From positions 1-64,000 of the forward strand of contig SYGP01000006.1 in NCBI GenBank assembly GCA_005799495.1: a DNA stretch of 64,000 bases. Reading direction: 5' to 3'. Made by a program: the position numbers and the translations under genes. Source of the stretch: Planctomycetia bacterium. GTDB lineage: Bacteria > Planctomycetota > Phycisphaerae > Phycisphaerales > SM1A02. The notes below the pieces were generated by a model. That model did not search any database. It had not been told where the DNA came from and worked only from the letters and a program-made list of their open reading frames with translations. Shown piece after piece: positions 53,912 to 63,684 of this stretch. Numbering within the stretch: position 1 is the first letter of the stretch; each line of letters begins with the position of its first letter.

Positions 53912-54886
53912 ATGGCGGGCGTCGCACGCAAAGTGCTCTCCGCAGTCGAACTGACGCGCACATCGATGGCTTTTGGGGCCATCACCGACTTGTGGCTCAT
54001 CGTCATCCTCTCGCGCACGCGGCCGGAGTACCACTACATGCCGGTGGCAACCATGCCACTCGCCCAGGCTCTCGCGGCCACGGCCATCATTGCGTTCGGG
54101 CTCTTCGCCTTCGGCGCAACACTGAACGATCTGCTCGATGCGCGGCGCGACCGTGTGTTCAGCCCGCAGCGTCCGCTCGCAGTGGGCGATCTCGGTGGAA
54201 CCCAAGCGCTGACCGTTGCGCTCGGATCGCTGCTCATGGCCATCGCCGCCGCCGTGCTGTTCGGCAGCGGCGCACTGTTGATCACCCTGCTCGTGGCCGG
54301 CGGACTCGTCTTCTACAACGGCGCTGGCAAGTACATCCCCGGGGTCGGCATCATGACGATCGGCCTGATTCATGCAGCCCACATGCTGATCCCCAATGAC
54401 CAGTTCACGTTCACGCTGCCCGCATGGCTCGCGATGACGCATGCGCTCGTGGTCGGTGGCGCCGCGCACATCCTGCAAGGCAAGCGACCTCCGCTCTCGC
54501 CCCGCGCGATCGCATCGGTGATCGCAGGCTGGATCGCCTGGAGCAGCATGCTCATCGGTCTTGGCGTCGTGCGTTCCTCGGGATCGTTCTGGCCGAGTGA
54601 TGCACCGCTCTGGGGAGCGCTCCTGCCCGTCCTCGCTGCGGCGGGCTTCGGCGCGGTCTTGCTGCGCAAGATCCCCCGGGCACTCACTCGACAGATCGCA
54701 GCGGCAAAGGTCGTGCGGTACGGCGCACTCTGGCAGTCGGTGTACGCAGCCTCGTGGCTCTTCGCATGGGGGCAGTTCGGGTGGGGATTGACCGCACTGG
54801 TCATCGCGGTGTTGGCGTTCGGCATGACCATCGCCGTCAAGGAAGTGTCGACGGCTCTGCACGATCCGCTCGGTTTCCGCGGCTGA
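53912..54886 (+). CDS. UbiA-like membrane prenyltransferase
   Basis: 324 residues with about eight or nine membrane segments (ALAATAIIAFGLFAFGATL, ALTVALGSLLMAIAAAVLFG, LLITLLVAGGLVFYNG and others). The first Asp-rich motif NDLLDARRDR (72-81) followed by SPQRPLAVGDL is typical of UbiA enzymes, which prenylate aromatic rings for quinones or lipids. The second Asp-rich motif is not found; the comparable loop reads HILQGKRPPLSPRA. A MenA role is tempting given the men operon but is not shown. Confidence 0.78.
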   Translation: MAGVARKVLSAVELTRTSMAFGAITDLWLIVILSRTRPEYHYMPVATMPLAQALAATAIIAFGLFAFGATLNDLLDARRDRVFSPQRPLAVGDLGGTQALTVALGSLLMAIAAAVLFGSGALLITLLVAGGLVFYNGAGKYIPGVGIMTIGLIHAAHMLIPNDQFTFTLPAWLAMTHALVVGGAAHILQGKRPPLSPRAIASVIAGWIAWSSMLIGLGVVRSSGSFWPSDAPLWGALLPVLAAAGFGAVLLRKIPRALTRQIAAAKVVRYGALWQSVYAASWLFAWGQFGWGLTALVIAVLAFGMTIAVKEVSTALHDPLGFRG

Positions 54887-54899
54887 ACCGCTCCCCCCG

Positions 54900-54905
54900 T
54901 AGCAT
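54900..54905 (+). promoter_or_regulatory. Candidate -10 element of lptD
   Basis: TAGCAT, 12 bases before ATG 54918, the longest spacing of the set. Confidence 0.33.
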
Positions 54906-54917
54906 CCATCCCCAACG

Positions 54918-57900
54918 ATGGCTGCGAGCGATCAGCGACAGACCGACTCCGTGATCATCGCCTCGATGACCATCCTGTTCGCGGTCGTCCGAAGCACCAT
55001 TGCATACGCCCTTCCCCTGATCACCCTCCTGCTCGGCGCGCCACACGCCGACGGACAGGAACTCCGCGATGTTCCGATCACGGGGCAGTCTCTCGGCGGA
55101 TTCGTCCTCCCTGTCGAGCCGGTCACAGGCGACATCCGCATCGAAGGCGTTCGCGCATGGACTTGGACGGTCGACGACACGCAGCGCGTTCAACTCGAAG
55201 GCGATGTGCAGGTTCGTTTCGGTGGCTACTTCTTCACGAGCACTGATGCGGTCGTCTGGATCAATCGCATCCCAAGCGCCGCGGGACTCATCAACCAGAT
55301 TGCCATCTACTTTCCCGAGGCAGAGGAACCCACACGCCGTGCGGGCCTCGGCGCCAGCGGCAGTGATCTGCTTGTCACAGGCAGCAGTCGCGGCGAAGTG
55401 CAGCTCTCCGTCGTGGCGGTTGAACAAAAGCAGCCGCCAAGCAGCAGCGTGCTCCTGGCCGCGACGGCCCGCGTGAAGCGCTATCTCGAGTCCGTCGCGC
55501 GCGGTGCACTTCTCCAGCCCAGGCCGCAAGTGGATGCGCCGCCGCCACCGCCGAGGGATCCACCGCTCGTGATCGGTGCCTCGCCCATACCTGCGCCACG
55601 CGAGCCAGCGCTTCCCACCCCCATCGTGCGCGCGGCGACGGACAGCGCGGAGATCTTCAGCCCGCGTGGATCGGTCTCGTTTTCGGCAGGCGATGTCTCC
55701 GTCGAAACCGAACAGCACTGCGTGATGCTCGCGGGCACCGTGCGCGTGGACTACACCAGTCCCCCGGGCGAGGGACCGCTGCGCGAACTGCAACTCTCCG
55801 CCGACCGAGGCGTGGTGTTCCTGAAGCCCGAGTCCACCCGCGGCACCACCGATGCGAACGCGCTTCTCGACGCTCGTGACATCGCGGGCATCTACCTCGA
55901 GGGGGATGTGATTGCCACCGACTCCAACTATGTGCTGCGCGGCAAGCGCGTCTACTACGACCTCGAACGCAACAAGGCCATCGTGCTCGACGCCGTCATG
56001 CGCACCACGATGCGCAACGGATTGCTTGCCTATGCGCGCGCAGCGGAGATGCGCCAGATCGCGGCGGGCGAGTTCGAGGCGGACACCGCACGCGTCTCGA
56101 CCAGTGAGTTCTTCACGCCGCACCTTTCGGTCGGCGTCTCGAAGCTGACCGTGACGGAAGACTCCTCGCCCGGCGGCTCGGGCAGTTTCTTCACGGGGCA
56201 GCACGCCACGCTTCGGGCGAACGGCATTCCCTTCCTCTACTGGCCATACATCGCAGGGTCGCCCAACCAAGTCCCGCTCAAGTACATCAATGTCGGCTTC
56301 AACGATTTCTTCGGCATGATCGTCAAGAGCGACTGGGATCTGCTCGATCTCATGGGCATCGAGAACGCCGAACCGCTGACGGAAGTGCGGCTGCTGCAGG
56401 AGGCGTATTCGAAGAACGCGGCGGGCTTGGGCCTTTCGGCGCAGGCGAACATCTTCGGCAGCGCCGCGAACATTCGCGCCATGGGTCTCTACGACTTCGG
56501 AAACGAGGAACAGACCGCCGCGGGGCGGACCATCATCAGTCCGATCCAGTACCGCGGCGATGCGGAGGGCAGTTGGCGGGGCAATCTCGCGAGCGATGTC
56601 ACGCTCGCCATCGAGTTCGCCGTCTTCAGCGACTCCACCTACGCATCCATCTTCAAGCAGAACGATTACCTGAATCGCCGCGAGTACGAGACGATGGGCT
56701 ACCTGAACTGGCAGGACGCGAACAACTCGCTCTCGCTGCTGATGAAGTACAACCCGAACAACTTCATCTCGAACGGGTCGATCCTCGCCTCGCGCCCCTA
56801 CATCACGGACAAGATGCCGGAACTGGCGTACCAGCGCTACGGCGAAGCACTGTTCGGCGATACGGTCACTTGGTCGCAGCAGTACTCGGGAAACCTGATG
56901 CGGCTCGACCTGCAGTCGGGATCGCCATCGCAGCTCGGCATCTCGCCGCTCGCGTTCTCGACCTCGGGGCTCTACCCATCCAATCTGAGCGTGAAGGATG
57001 CATATGAATCCGCTGGCTACGACGGACTGACCCGCTCGCGCGTCTACACCAGGCAGGAACTGGCCCTGCCGCTCGAACTCGGTTCGGTGAAGGCGGTGCC
57101 CTTCGTGCATGGGCAAGTGGCCGCGTACATCCTCAACAACTTCAAGGACTACAACCCCGATGCATCGGACTGGCGAACCCTCGTCGGCGCTGGAAGCCGA
57201 TTCTCCACCGAGTGGACCGCCAACTACAACTCCGTGCGCAGTTCGTTCCTCGATCTCAATCGTCTGCACCATGTCGTCCAGCCAAGCGCGACGCTGTGGT
57301 ACGGCTGGAACTCGCAGAGCGTCCTCAGCATGCCCGTGTACGACCAGGAAGTCGAAGCCACCTCGGGCGCTGCCGTGGCGCACGCCGCGATCTCCAACAA
57401 GCTGCAAACGATGCGTGGTGGGCCGGGCAACTGGCGCTCGGTCGACTGGCTTGTGCTGAATGTCGGTGCGGCGGTCGACAACCAAGGAAACTCGCTGCAG
57501 CCAACGACCACTGCGACGGATCCGCTCGGACTGCAGTATTCGCAGTCGCCCATGCCCACCTTCTATTCGTGGCGCCCCGAGTACTCGCAGTGGGGCGACC
57601 ATGCCTATGCCAATGCGACTTGGCAGCTGAGCGATGCGTTCTCGCTCTACGGGCAAGGCACCTACCTGCTCGAAGACCGTGGCAACTCGATCAACAGTTT
57701 CGGGCTCACCGACCTCGGCCGCGGCACCATCGGCGGCAGCGTGCAGCAGTCGCCCGATGTGCGTGTCTTTGCGGAGTACCGCTATGTGAACACCTTCGGC
57801 GTCGCCGGCTATCCAGCGGACGAGTTCCTGCAGGGAGGATTCGCCTATCAACTGAGCAAGAAGTACGCGCTGACCGTTGCCCCACAGTACGACCTCGTGC

Positions 57901-58109
57901 AAGAGGACTTCCGCGCTTTCTCCGCAGCGCTCACGAGAACCTTTCCCGACTTCTTCCTCTCCATCGGCGCCTCGTACAACAAGATCACCGACCTGACCAC
58001 CTTCAACGCCAGCATCCAGATTCCAGGCGCGGGCGGCGCCGGACTCGCGCTCGATCCCGAGTCGCTCGCACAGGGTGGATCGCTCGTACCTGGACTCGCC
58101 GAGCAGTAG
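54918..58109 (+). CDS. lptD: LPS-assembly protein LptD-like outer-membrane protein
   Basis: 1063 residues. A hydrophobic export signal (STIAYALPLITLLLGAPHADG) is followed by OstA/LptA-like beta-jellyroll repeats (RVQLEGDVQVRFGGYFFTST; IYLEGDVIATDSNYVLRGKRVYYD) and a long C-terminal beta-barrel with alternating aromatic strands. FFTGQHATLRANGIPFLYWPYIAG is the LptD-type junction. It inserts lipopolysaccharide in the outer membrane. The Cys pairs that form disulfides in E. coli LptD are absent; I see one Cys, in EQHCVML. A Pro-rich linker lies at about 203-235. ATG 54966 is an alternative start nearer the signal. Confidence 0.85.
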   Translation: MAASDQRQTDSVIIASMTILFAVVRSTIAYALPLITLLLGAPHADGQELRDVPITGQSLGGFVLPVEPVTGDIRIEGVRAWTWTVDDTQRVQLEGDVQVRFGGYFFTSTDAVVWINRIPSAAGLINQIAIYFPEAEEPTRRAGLGASGSDLLVTGSSRGEVQLSVVAVEQKQPPSSSVLLAATARVKRYLESVARGALLQPRPQVDAPPPPPRDPPLVIGASPIPAPREPALPTPIVRAATDSAEIFSPRGSVSFSAGDVSVETEQHCVMLAGTVRVDYTSPPGEGPLRELQLSADRGVVFLKPESTRGTTDANALLDARDIAGIYLEGDVIATDSNYVLRGKRVYYDLERNKAIVLDAVMRTTMRNGLLAYARAAEMRQIAAGEFEADTARVSTSEFFTPHLSVGVSKLTVTEDSSPGGSGSFFTGQHATLRANGIPFLYWPYIAGSPNQVPLKYINVGFNDFFGMIVKSDWDLLDLMGIENAEPLTEVRLLQEAYSKNAAGLGLSAQANIFGSAANIRAMGLYDFGNEEQTAAGRTIISPIQYRGDAEGSWRGNLASDVTLAIEFAVFSDSTYASIFKQNDYLNRREYETMGYLNWQDANNSLSLLMKYNPNNFISNGSILASRPYITDKMPELAYQRYGEALFGDTVTWSQQYSGNLMRLDLQSGSPSQLGISPLAFSTSGLYPSNLSVKDAYESAGYDGLTRSRVYTRQELALPLELGSVKAVPFVHGQVAAYILNNFKDYNPDASDWRTLVGAGSRFSTEWTANYNSVRSSFLDLNRLHHVVQPSATLWYGWNSQSVLSMPVYDQEVEATSGAAVAHAAISNKLQTMRGGPGNWRSVDWLVLNVGAAVDNQGNSLQPTTTATDPLGLQYSQSPMPTFYSWRPEYSQWGDHAYANATWQLSDAFSLYGQGTYLLEDRGNSINSFGLTDLGRGTIGGSVQQSPDVRVFAEYRYVNTFGVAGYPADEFLQGGFAYQLSKKYALTVAPQYDLVQEDFRAFSAALTRTFPDFFLSIGASYNKITDLTTFNASIQIPGAGGAGLALDPESLAQGGSLVPGLAEQ

Positions 58110-58126
58110 CCGCGGCGGTGATTCGG

Positions 58127-59167
58127 TCACTCGGGGAACAGGCTTGAGCGATCTTCCGCCGCTGGAGAAAACGCGAGATGCACATGCTTCGCGCCCGCGG
58201 CGGTGATGCGCCTGCCTTGCCGCGTGCGCGCGACGAAGCCTGTCTGAAGCAGGAAGGGTTCCACCACATCTTCCAGCGTGCCGCCATCTTCGCCCATGGA
58301 TGCAGCCAAGGCCTCGACGCCCACTGGACCACCTTGGTACACGCCTCCGAGCGTCGTCAGATACTTGCGGTCGAGCGCATCGAGACCCACCGCATCGACC
58401 GACTCTAGTTCGAGCGCAGCATCGACCGTGCCTGCGCCGACGTAACCGTCGCCACGCACGAGGGCGAAGTCATGAACGCGGCGCAGCAGGCGCAGCGCCA
58501 CGCGCGGCGTGCCTCGACTGCGCGATGCGATCATGCCCAGCGCATCCTTCGCCACCGAACCGACCTCCAAGATCCGCGTGGCGCGCTCGAGGATCGCGAG
58601 CAGATCACCCTCCGGATAGAAGCCCAGGTGATGCGTGATGCCGAAGCGCGTTCGAAGCGCCTGCGTCAGCAGACCCGGTCGCGTCGTTGCGCCGATGATC
58701 GTGAACGGTTTCAGGTTCACGGTCACCACCTTCGCGTGCATCCCCGAATCGACCGTGAAGTCGATGCGGAAATCCTCCATCGCGGGATAGATGTACTCCT
58801 CGACCGATGCAGGCAGACGATGGATCTCATCGATGAAAAGCACATCGCGCTCCTGCATCCGTGTGAGCATGCCCACCAGATCGCCCGCTTTCGTCAGGGC
58901 CGGTCCGCTCGTGACGGACGCGTGCGCATCCATCTCGTTCGCGATGACGTGCGCGAGCGTTGTCTTGCCAAGCCCCGGCGGTCCGTGCAGCAGGACATGC
59001 TCCATCGGCTTTCCCCGCTGCTTCGCGGCGGCAAGCGCGATGCCAAGCCGCTCCTTCAGCGACGACTGCCCGACATACTCCGCCATGGACCGCGGACGAA
59101 TCGTTGGAACAGCAGCCGCCTCGTCATCGGGCTGCGCCGTTGCTGACACGATTCGTTCTTTGGCCAT
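58127..59167 (-). CDS. ruvB: Holliday junction branch-migration ATPase RuvB
   Basis: 346 residues, normal length. AAA+ motor of RuvABC. HGPPGLGKTTLAHVIANE (Walker A, about 61-78), DVLFIDEIHRLPASVEE (Walker B), IIGATTRPGLLTQALRTRFG with the sensor and arginine finger, and the winged-helix domain EDVVEPFLLQTGFVARTRQG are intact. AGGAG lies 10 bases before ATG 59167, a possible ribosome site. No ruvA or ruvC nearby. It converges on lptD with 17 bases between stops. Confidence 0.97.
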   Translation of the reverse strand: MAKERIVSATAQPDDEAAAVPTIRPRSMAEYVGQSSLKERLGIALAAAKQRGKPMEHVLLHGPPGLGKTTLAHVIANEMDAHASVTSGPALTKAGDLVGMLTRMQERDVLFIDEIHRLPASVEEYIYPAMEDFRIDFTVDSGMHAKVVTVNLKPFTIIGATTRPGLLTQALRTRFGITHHLGFYPEGDLLAILERATRILEVGSVAKDALGMIASRSRGTPRVALRLLRRVHDFALVRGDGYVGAGTVDAALELESVDAVGLDALDRKYLTTLGGVYQGGPVGVEALAASMGEDGGTLEDVVEPFLLQTGFVARTRQGRRITAAGAKHVHLAFSPAAEDRSSLFPE

Positions 59168-59219
59168 CCGTGACCGCTCCTCGCCTACGCCACACTCTTG
59201 GGCGACCGACTCGTGTCCG

Positions 59220-59858
59220 TCAGAACTTCACCACAGGCACCGCTCGATCCGATTCGCCCGCCTTGAAGAAGTCGAATGGCGTGAACCCGAAGAGCCGACC
59301 GACGATGTTGGCGGGGAACTGTGCCAGCGTGGCGTTGAAGCCCTGCGCTGATCCATTGAATCCGCCGCGCGACTGCGCGATTCCGCTTTCCAAACCCGAC
59401 AGCTCGCCCTGCAACTGCAGGAAGTTCTGGTTCGCCTTCAGGTCGGGATAAGCCTCGGCGACCGCCATCAGACGGCCAAGGGCACCGGTCAACTGCGCTT
59501 CCGCCTCGCCGCGCTCCGCAATGCTGCCGCCCTTCATCGCGGCAGCGCGCGCCTGAATCACGGCCTCGAGCGTGCCTCGCTCGTGCGCCGCGTAGCCCTG
59601 CACGGTGCTGACGAGATTCGGAATCAGATCGTGCCGCCGCTTCAGCTGCACATCGATGCCGCTGAACGCGGCCTCGGTCGCCACGCGAAGTCGCTGCAGC
59701 GAGTTGAAGACGCCCATCACATACAGACCAACGACAATGGCGAGCACGACAAGACCGACGACCACGATCACCAAAATCCCGATTCCTGCTGCAAGTTGTC
59801 CGAGGAGATTCATCATCGATGTCAACACTCCGCTCAGCGCAGACAGGGTGGCGGACAC
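59220..59858 (-). CDS. LemA family protein
   Basis: 212 residues. One N-terminal membrane segment (GILVIVVVGLVVLAIVVGLYV), then the LemA helical domain: YVMGVFNSLQRLRVATEAAFSGIDVQLKRRHDLIPNLV (fragments), EAYPDLKANQNFLQLQGEL and FPANIVGRLFGFTPFDFF. Role unknown beyond membrane association. Start is GTG 59858 in this frame; ATG 59816 or 59813 would shorten it by 14-15 residues and are plausible. TAGCAT occurs 31 bases before the GTG. Confidence 0.9.
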   Translation of the reverse strand: MSATLSALSGVLTSMMNLLGQLAAGIGILVIVVVGLVVLAIVVGLYVMGVFNSLQRLRVATEAAFSGIDVQLKRRHDLIPNLVSTVQGYAAHERGTLEAVIQARAAAMKGGSIAERGEAEAQLTGALGRLMAVAEAYPDLKANQNFLQLQGELSGLESGIAQSRGGFNGSAQGFNATLAQFPANIVGRLFGFTPFDFFKAGESDRAVPVVKF

Positions 59859-59900
59859 GCGCCTGCCGGACGCCCCTTGCGCTCGCCCGATGCTACGCCA

Positions 59901-60395
59901 TCACGCCTGCGACGACGAACCGCCGAGTTTCAACACGCGTGCGAACTCCGCCGCGGTCACGGGCGTCACCGAAAGCCGATTGCCCCGCTGCAGGATGCGC
60001 ATGCCGGAGAGCGCACGGTCCGCGCGCAGCATCTGCAGCGTCACGGGAGCGACAAACCGTGATTCGAAGCGCACCGTCACCGCGCACCAGCGGGGATCGT
60101 CGCGCTTCGACGCCTCGTCGAAGCCGTCGCTGCGAGGATCGAACTGCGTGGGATCGGGCTGCGCGACACCCACGACGACTGCCGTGCCGACCACGCCGCT
60201 TGGATCACCGCTCGAGTGGTGGAAGAGCACGCGGTCGTTCACCTGCATCGAACGCAGGAAGTTCCGAGCCTGGTAGTTGCGGACGCCGTCCCACAGCGTC
60301 GCACCATCACGGCGCAGGTCATCGATCGAATAGACCGCGGGCTCCGACTTGGCGAGCCAGTACTGCGTGGCGTGCTCCGTCGCTTGGCGTGCCAC
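59901..60395 (-). CDS. EVE domain protein
   Basis: 164 residues from GTG 60395. PUA-like EVE fold: YWLAKSEPAVYSIDDLRRDG, WDGVRNYQARNFLRSMQVND, VLFHHSSGDPSGVVGTAVVV, and SRFVAPVTLQMLRAD. EVE domains bind modified bases in DNA or RNA. It lies 3 bases after the LON-domain gene. The methyltransferase gene in the window is far away, so no link is claimed. Confidence 0.92.
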   Translation of the reverse strand: MARQATEHATQYWLAKSEPAVYSIDDLRRDGATLWDGVRNYQARNFLRSMQVNDRVLFHHSSGDPSGVVGTAVVVGVAQPDPTQFDPRSDGFDEASKRDDPRWCAVTVRFESRFVAPVTLQMLRADRALSGMRILQRGNRLSVTPVTAAEFARVLKLGGSSSQA

Positions 60396-60398
60396 GAA

Positions 60399-61136
60399 TC
60401 AGTTCCAGTTCATCCCACGCGGCGGGACGCGCGACTTCTGCGCCTCCGCCTTCGCGATGAAACGATCCATGCGGCACAGGTCACCCCAGATCAGCTTGGC
60501 GCGTTCCATCGCATCCCTCTCGGCGAGCAACTGGTAACGAAGAGCCTCGTCGCGCACCATCGCGAACGCCACCAACTCCAGCGCGACTTCATTGGACAGT
60601 TCCGGGCGCTCGATCCAATCCACGATCGTGCGCGCCGCGTGCATCCGCTGCATGCGCATGCCGGAGAGCATCGACCGCAGCTCCGCGCGGACCCGCCCGA
60701 GCCCGCGCACGCGCCGCTGCGGATTCTCGATCGGGCGCAACATGGCTTGTCGATACCAACGCGCCGCGGTGGGTTCATCCAAACGATCGATCGCGGCTCG
60801 GCAGAGTCCCTGCAGCACGATGTCGTATCGACCATCCTCGCGTTCCTGATGCTGCACAATGTGACCGACGCACACCACCGAGCGCAGCGGCGGATTCCGT
60901 CTCTCCATCGGCGCATCGGGACTGATGCTCGGCGATGCGCTCGGCTCGATGCTGGCGATCGCGATCGGCAGCGGCTGCTTGCCGCGCGCGACCGGCTCGA
61001 GCGCACACGCCACCATTTGGCGGTAGCGCGGCTCGAAAATGTGCAGTGGCAGCGCCGTGTGCGGCAGGAGGCACACCCCCGGCAGCGGGAACAGCGCGAT
61101 CGGCACGGAGAAGTTGATGGACACCGACTGGCTCAC
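60399..61136 (-). CDS. LON substrate-binding domain protein
   Basis: 245 residues. VPIALFPLPGVCLLPHTALPLHIFEPRYRQMV (fragments) is the classic start of the Lon N-terminal substrate-binding domain; VVCVGHIVQHQEREDGRYDIVLQGLCRAAI follows. There is no AAA or protease domain, so it is a stand-alone LON protein of unknown role. Start is GTG 61136 (or GTG 61124); TAGGAT 8 bases before 61136 supports it. The open frame runs further upstream without homology. Confidence 0.85.
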   Translation of the reverse strand: MSQSVSINFSVPIALFPLPGVCLLPHTALPLHIFEPRYRQMVACALEPVARGKQPLPIAIASIEPSASPSISPDAPMERRNPPLRSVVCVGHIVQHQEREDGRYDIVLQGLCRAAIDRLDEPTAARWYRQAMLRPIENPQRRVRGLGRVRAELRSMLSGMRMQRMHAARTIVDWIERPELSNEVALELVAFAMVRDEALRYQLLAERDAMERAKLIWGDLCRMDRFIAKAEAQKSRVPPRGMNWN

Positions 61137-61144
61137 GATGCCAC

Positions 61145-61150
61145 ATCCTA
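61145..61150 (-). promoter_or_regulatory. Candidate -10 element of LON-domain gene
   Basis: TAGGAT on the minus strand, 8 bases before GTG 61136, in the 33-base divergent gap. Confidence 0.4.
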
Positions 61151-61154
61151 TTCC

Positions 61155-61160
61155 TATGCT
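61155..61160 (+). promoter_or_regulatory. Candidate -10 element of NTF2-like gene
   Basis: TATGCT, 9 bases before TTG 61170, back to back with the LON-domain element. Confidence 0.35.
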
Positions 61161-61169
61161 CCTGCCGAT

Positions 61170-61742
61170 TTGTCGTGGATTGCCGAACATCCTGTCTGGA
61201 TCCTGCTGCTGTGCGGCGCAGCGGCCGCGGTCACCGCATGGATCGGGCTGCAGCGGGGTTCGCTGCGCCTGGTCGCGTGCGCCTCCGCTCCGCTGATCGT
61301 GGGAGGCCTGGCCGCCACGTTCGCCTGGAGCGTGATCACGCCGGCCGAACACGCGGAGGCACGGGTCGAGCGGCTCGTCGCGGCCGTGGTCGCGGGCGAT
61401 GTCGCCGCGGCGAAGGACTGCTTCAGTGAACGCGCCTCCATTCATGTCGGTCGCCTGAACAGCCCCGGCGAAGGGCGCGACCGGATCGACCGCGCCTTCG
61501 ACTCGTTCGCCGGACGCCATCGCATCGAATCGAACACGCTGCTCTCGCTCGATGCACGCTCCCTCTCCGACGACGCAGGCGAGGTCGAGATCGCCTGCCG
61601 GACGGTGACGGCCTCCTCCGCGGGTGCCGTGCCGACACGCTGGCATTTCGAAGTGGTTCGCGAGCAGGACGGCGCCTGGCGCATCCTTCGGATCACCTGG
61701 CTGCGGCTCGGCAGCGAAGTCCCATCGCTCTCGCTGCTGTGA
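61170..61742 (+). CDS. Membrane-anchored NTF2/SnoaL-like protein
   Basis: 190 residues if it starts at TTG 61170. Two N-terminal membrane segments (HPVWILLLCGAAAAVTAWIG; LIVGGLAATFAWSVITP) precede a cone-shaped NTF2-like domain: EARVERLVAAVVAGDVAAAKDCF, DRAFDSFAGRHRI, and WHFEVVREQDGAWRILRITW. These domains often bind small ligands or other proteins; role unknown. No ATG exists near the start in this frame; TTG is chosen because TATGCT lies 9 bases upstream. Confidence 0.65.
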   Translation: MSWIAEHPVWILLLCGAAAAVTAWIGLQRGSLRLVACASAPLIVGGLAATFAWSVITPAEHAEARVERLVAAVVAGDVAAAKDCFSERASIHVGRLNSPGEGRDRIDRAFDSFAGRHRIESNTLLSLDARSLSDDAGEVEIACRTVTASSAGAVPTRWHFEVVREQDGAWRILRITWLRLGSEVPSLSLL

Positions 61743-61745
61743 ACC

Positions 61746-61759
61746 GCGCGCGACCGCGC
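61746..61759. terminator. Short GC hairpin after NTF2-like gene
   Basis: GCGCG and CGCGC pair around a CGAC loop, between the convergent stops at 61742 and 61777. Five pairs, no T-tract; weak. Confidence 0.25.
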
Positions 61760-61776
61760 ACGCATCCGTTCCGCCG

Positions 61777-62703
<927 letters not shown>

Positions 62704-62709
62704 GTCGCG

Positions 62710-62715
62710 AGGATA
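62710..62715 (-). promoter_or_regulatory. Candidate -10 element of moxR-like gene
   Basis: TATCCT on the minus strand, 6 bases before ATG 62703; overlaps the opposite TACGCT by two bases. Confidence 0.42.
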
Positions 62716-62719
62716 CGCT
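62714..62719 (+). promoter_or_regulatory. Candidate -10 element of zinc-ribbon membrane protein gene
   Basis: TACGCT, 6 bases before ATG 62726. The whole divergent gap is only 22 bases. Confidence 0.42.
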
Positions 62720-62725
62720 TCCGAC

Positions 62726-63637
62726 ATGCATCCGAAGGCAGTCACTCACGATCTGCGGTGCGTCGGGTGCGGGCACATCCTTCGAGGGCTTCTCCCGAGC
62801 GGCATTTGCTCCGAGTGCTCGACGCCCGTCATGGTGTCGCTCGTCGAGACGCTCGACTTGCCGTCGCAGTCGCTCGCGCGCCCGCTGCACGCTCGGCGCG
62901 TCGCGGCAGCGCTGCTCGGCGTCGGCATTGGCATCTTGCTCTGGCTGGTCGCCGTCACCTCGCCGATGCTCGCGCGAGGATTCGCCGAACTCGGGCGCGC
63001 ACCGCTGCCGCTGGACGGTGGTCCAGTGGATCGCATCGCCGTCGTGCTCTCGTGCCTCGCCGCGGTGACATTCACGGTCTCCGCTGCCCTCCTCGCACGC
63101 CGCGACGACGAAGTACTCATGTCGGAGACAGGCGCCGCACGGCAGCGGCTCTTGTGGGGCGTGACGATCTGGTGTGCGGCGGCTTTCGCCGCGTGCGCGG
63201 GCGTGTTCTTCGACCTCCAGCCCATCACGCGCCTCTCGAACGCCGGACTCTGGTTCATGTGCCTCACCGTGCAGTTGGTGGCAGCCACCATCGCCGCATC
63301 GGGACTCAACCGCTTTGCCGCCGCACTCGGGCGCCGATGCCGCCGCTTCCGGCACGCGGGCCACGCGCGTCAGTCGCTCGAGACGATGTCGGTCACCGGG
63401 GCGATCACGCTCGTGGCATCCTTCGGCGCAAGCGTGCTGCCATCGCTGGCTTCCCCCGATCTTGCGCTCGCCCTTCGCACGCTCTCGTTCGTCACGGGCG
63501 GACTGCTGATGCTGGGCGGCATCTACCTCGTGCTGAACTTCTGGTGGATCCGTCAGATTCTCAACGCACCGCCGCCGCAGCTCGCGGATGTCATCCGCGT
63601 GGTCGAGCCCACGGCGAAAGGTGAGTCGCCCAACTGA
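62726..63637 (+). CDS. Zinc-ribbon membrane protein, function unknown
   Basis: 303 residues. A zinc ribbon at the N-terminus, CVGCGHILRGLLPSGICSEC (CxxC then CxxC), is followed by about six membrane segments (AALLGVGIGILLWLVAVTSPML, AVVLSCLAAVTFTVSAALLA, ITLVASFGASVLPSLA and others). This layout is frequent in planctomycetes but has no known function. ATG 62726 is chosen; the longer open frame overlaps moxR. The C-terminus is soluble and short. Confidence 0.75.
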   Translation: MHPKAVTHDLRCVGCGHILRGLLPSGICSECSTPVMVSLVETLDLPSQSLARPLHARRVAAALLGVGIGILLWLVAVTSPMLARGFAELGRAPLPLDGGPVDRIAVVLSCLAAVTFTVSAALLARRDDEVLMSETGAARQRLLWGVTIWCAAAFAACAGVFFDLQPITRLSNAGLWFMCLTVQLVAATIAASGLNRFAAALGRRCRRFRHAGHARQSLETMSVTGAITLVASFGASVLPSLASPDLALALRTLSFVTGGLLMLGGIYLVLNFWWIRQILNAPPPQLADVIRVVEPTAKGESPN

Positions 63638-63656
63638 GTCGCCAACCGAATTGCAC

Positions 63657-63684
63657 GAACGCGTCGCGTCCGCGCGCAGCGTTC
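63657..63684. terminator. Hairpin between convergent genes at right end
   Basis: GAACGC and GCGTTC pair across 16 bases, placed between the stops near 63637 and 63683. Six pairs, GC-rich loop, no T-tract. Confidence 0.3.

Noticed and set aside
54837-58130. 1097-codon open frame antisense to lptD
   Set aside because: Highly charged, Arg/Val/His-rich product with no domain. It mirrors lptD codons in GC-rich DNA, and lptD has clear homology.
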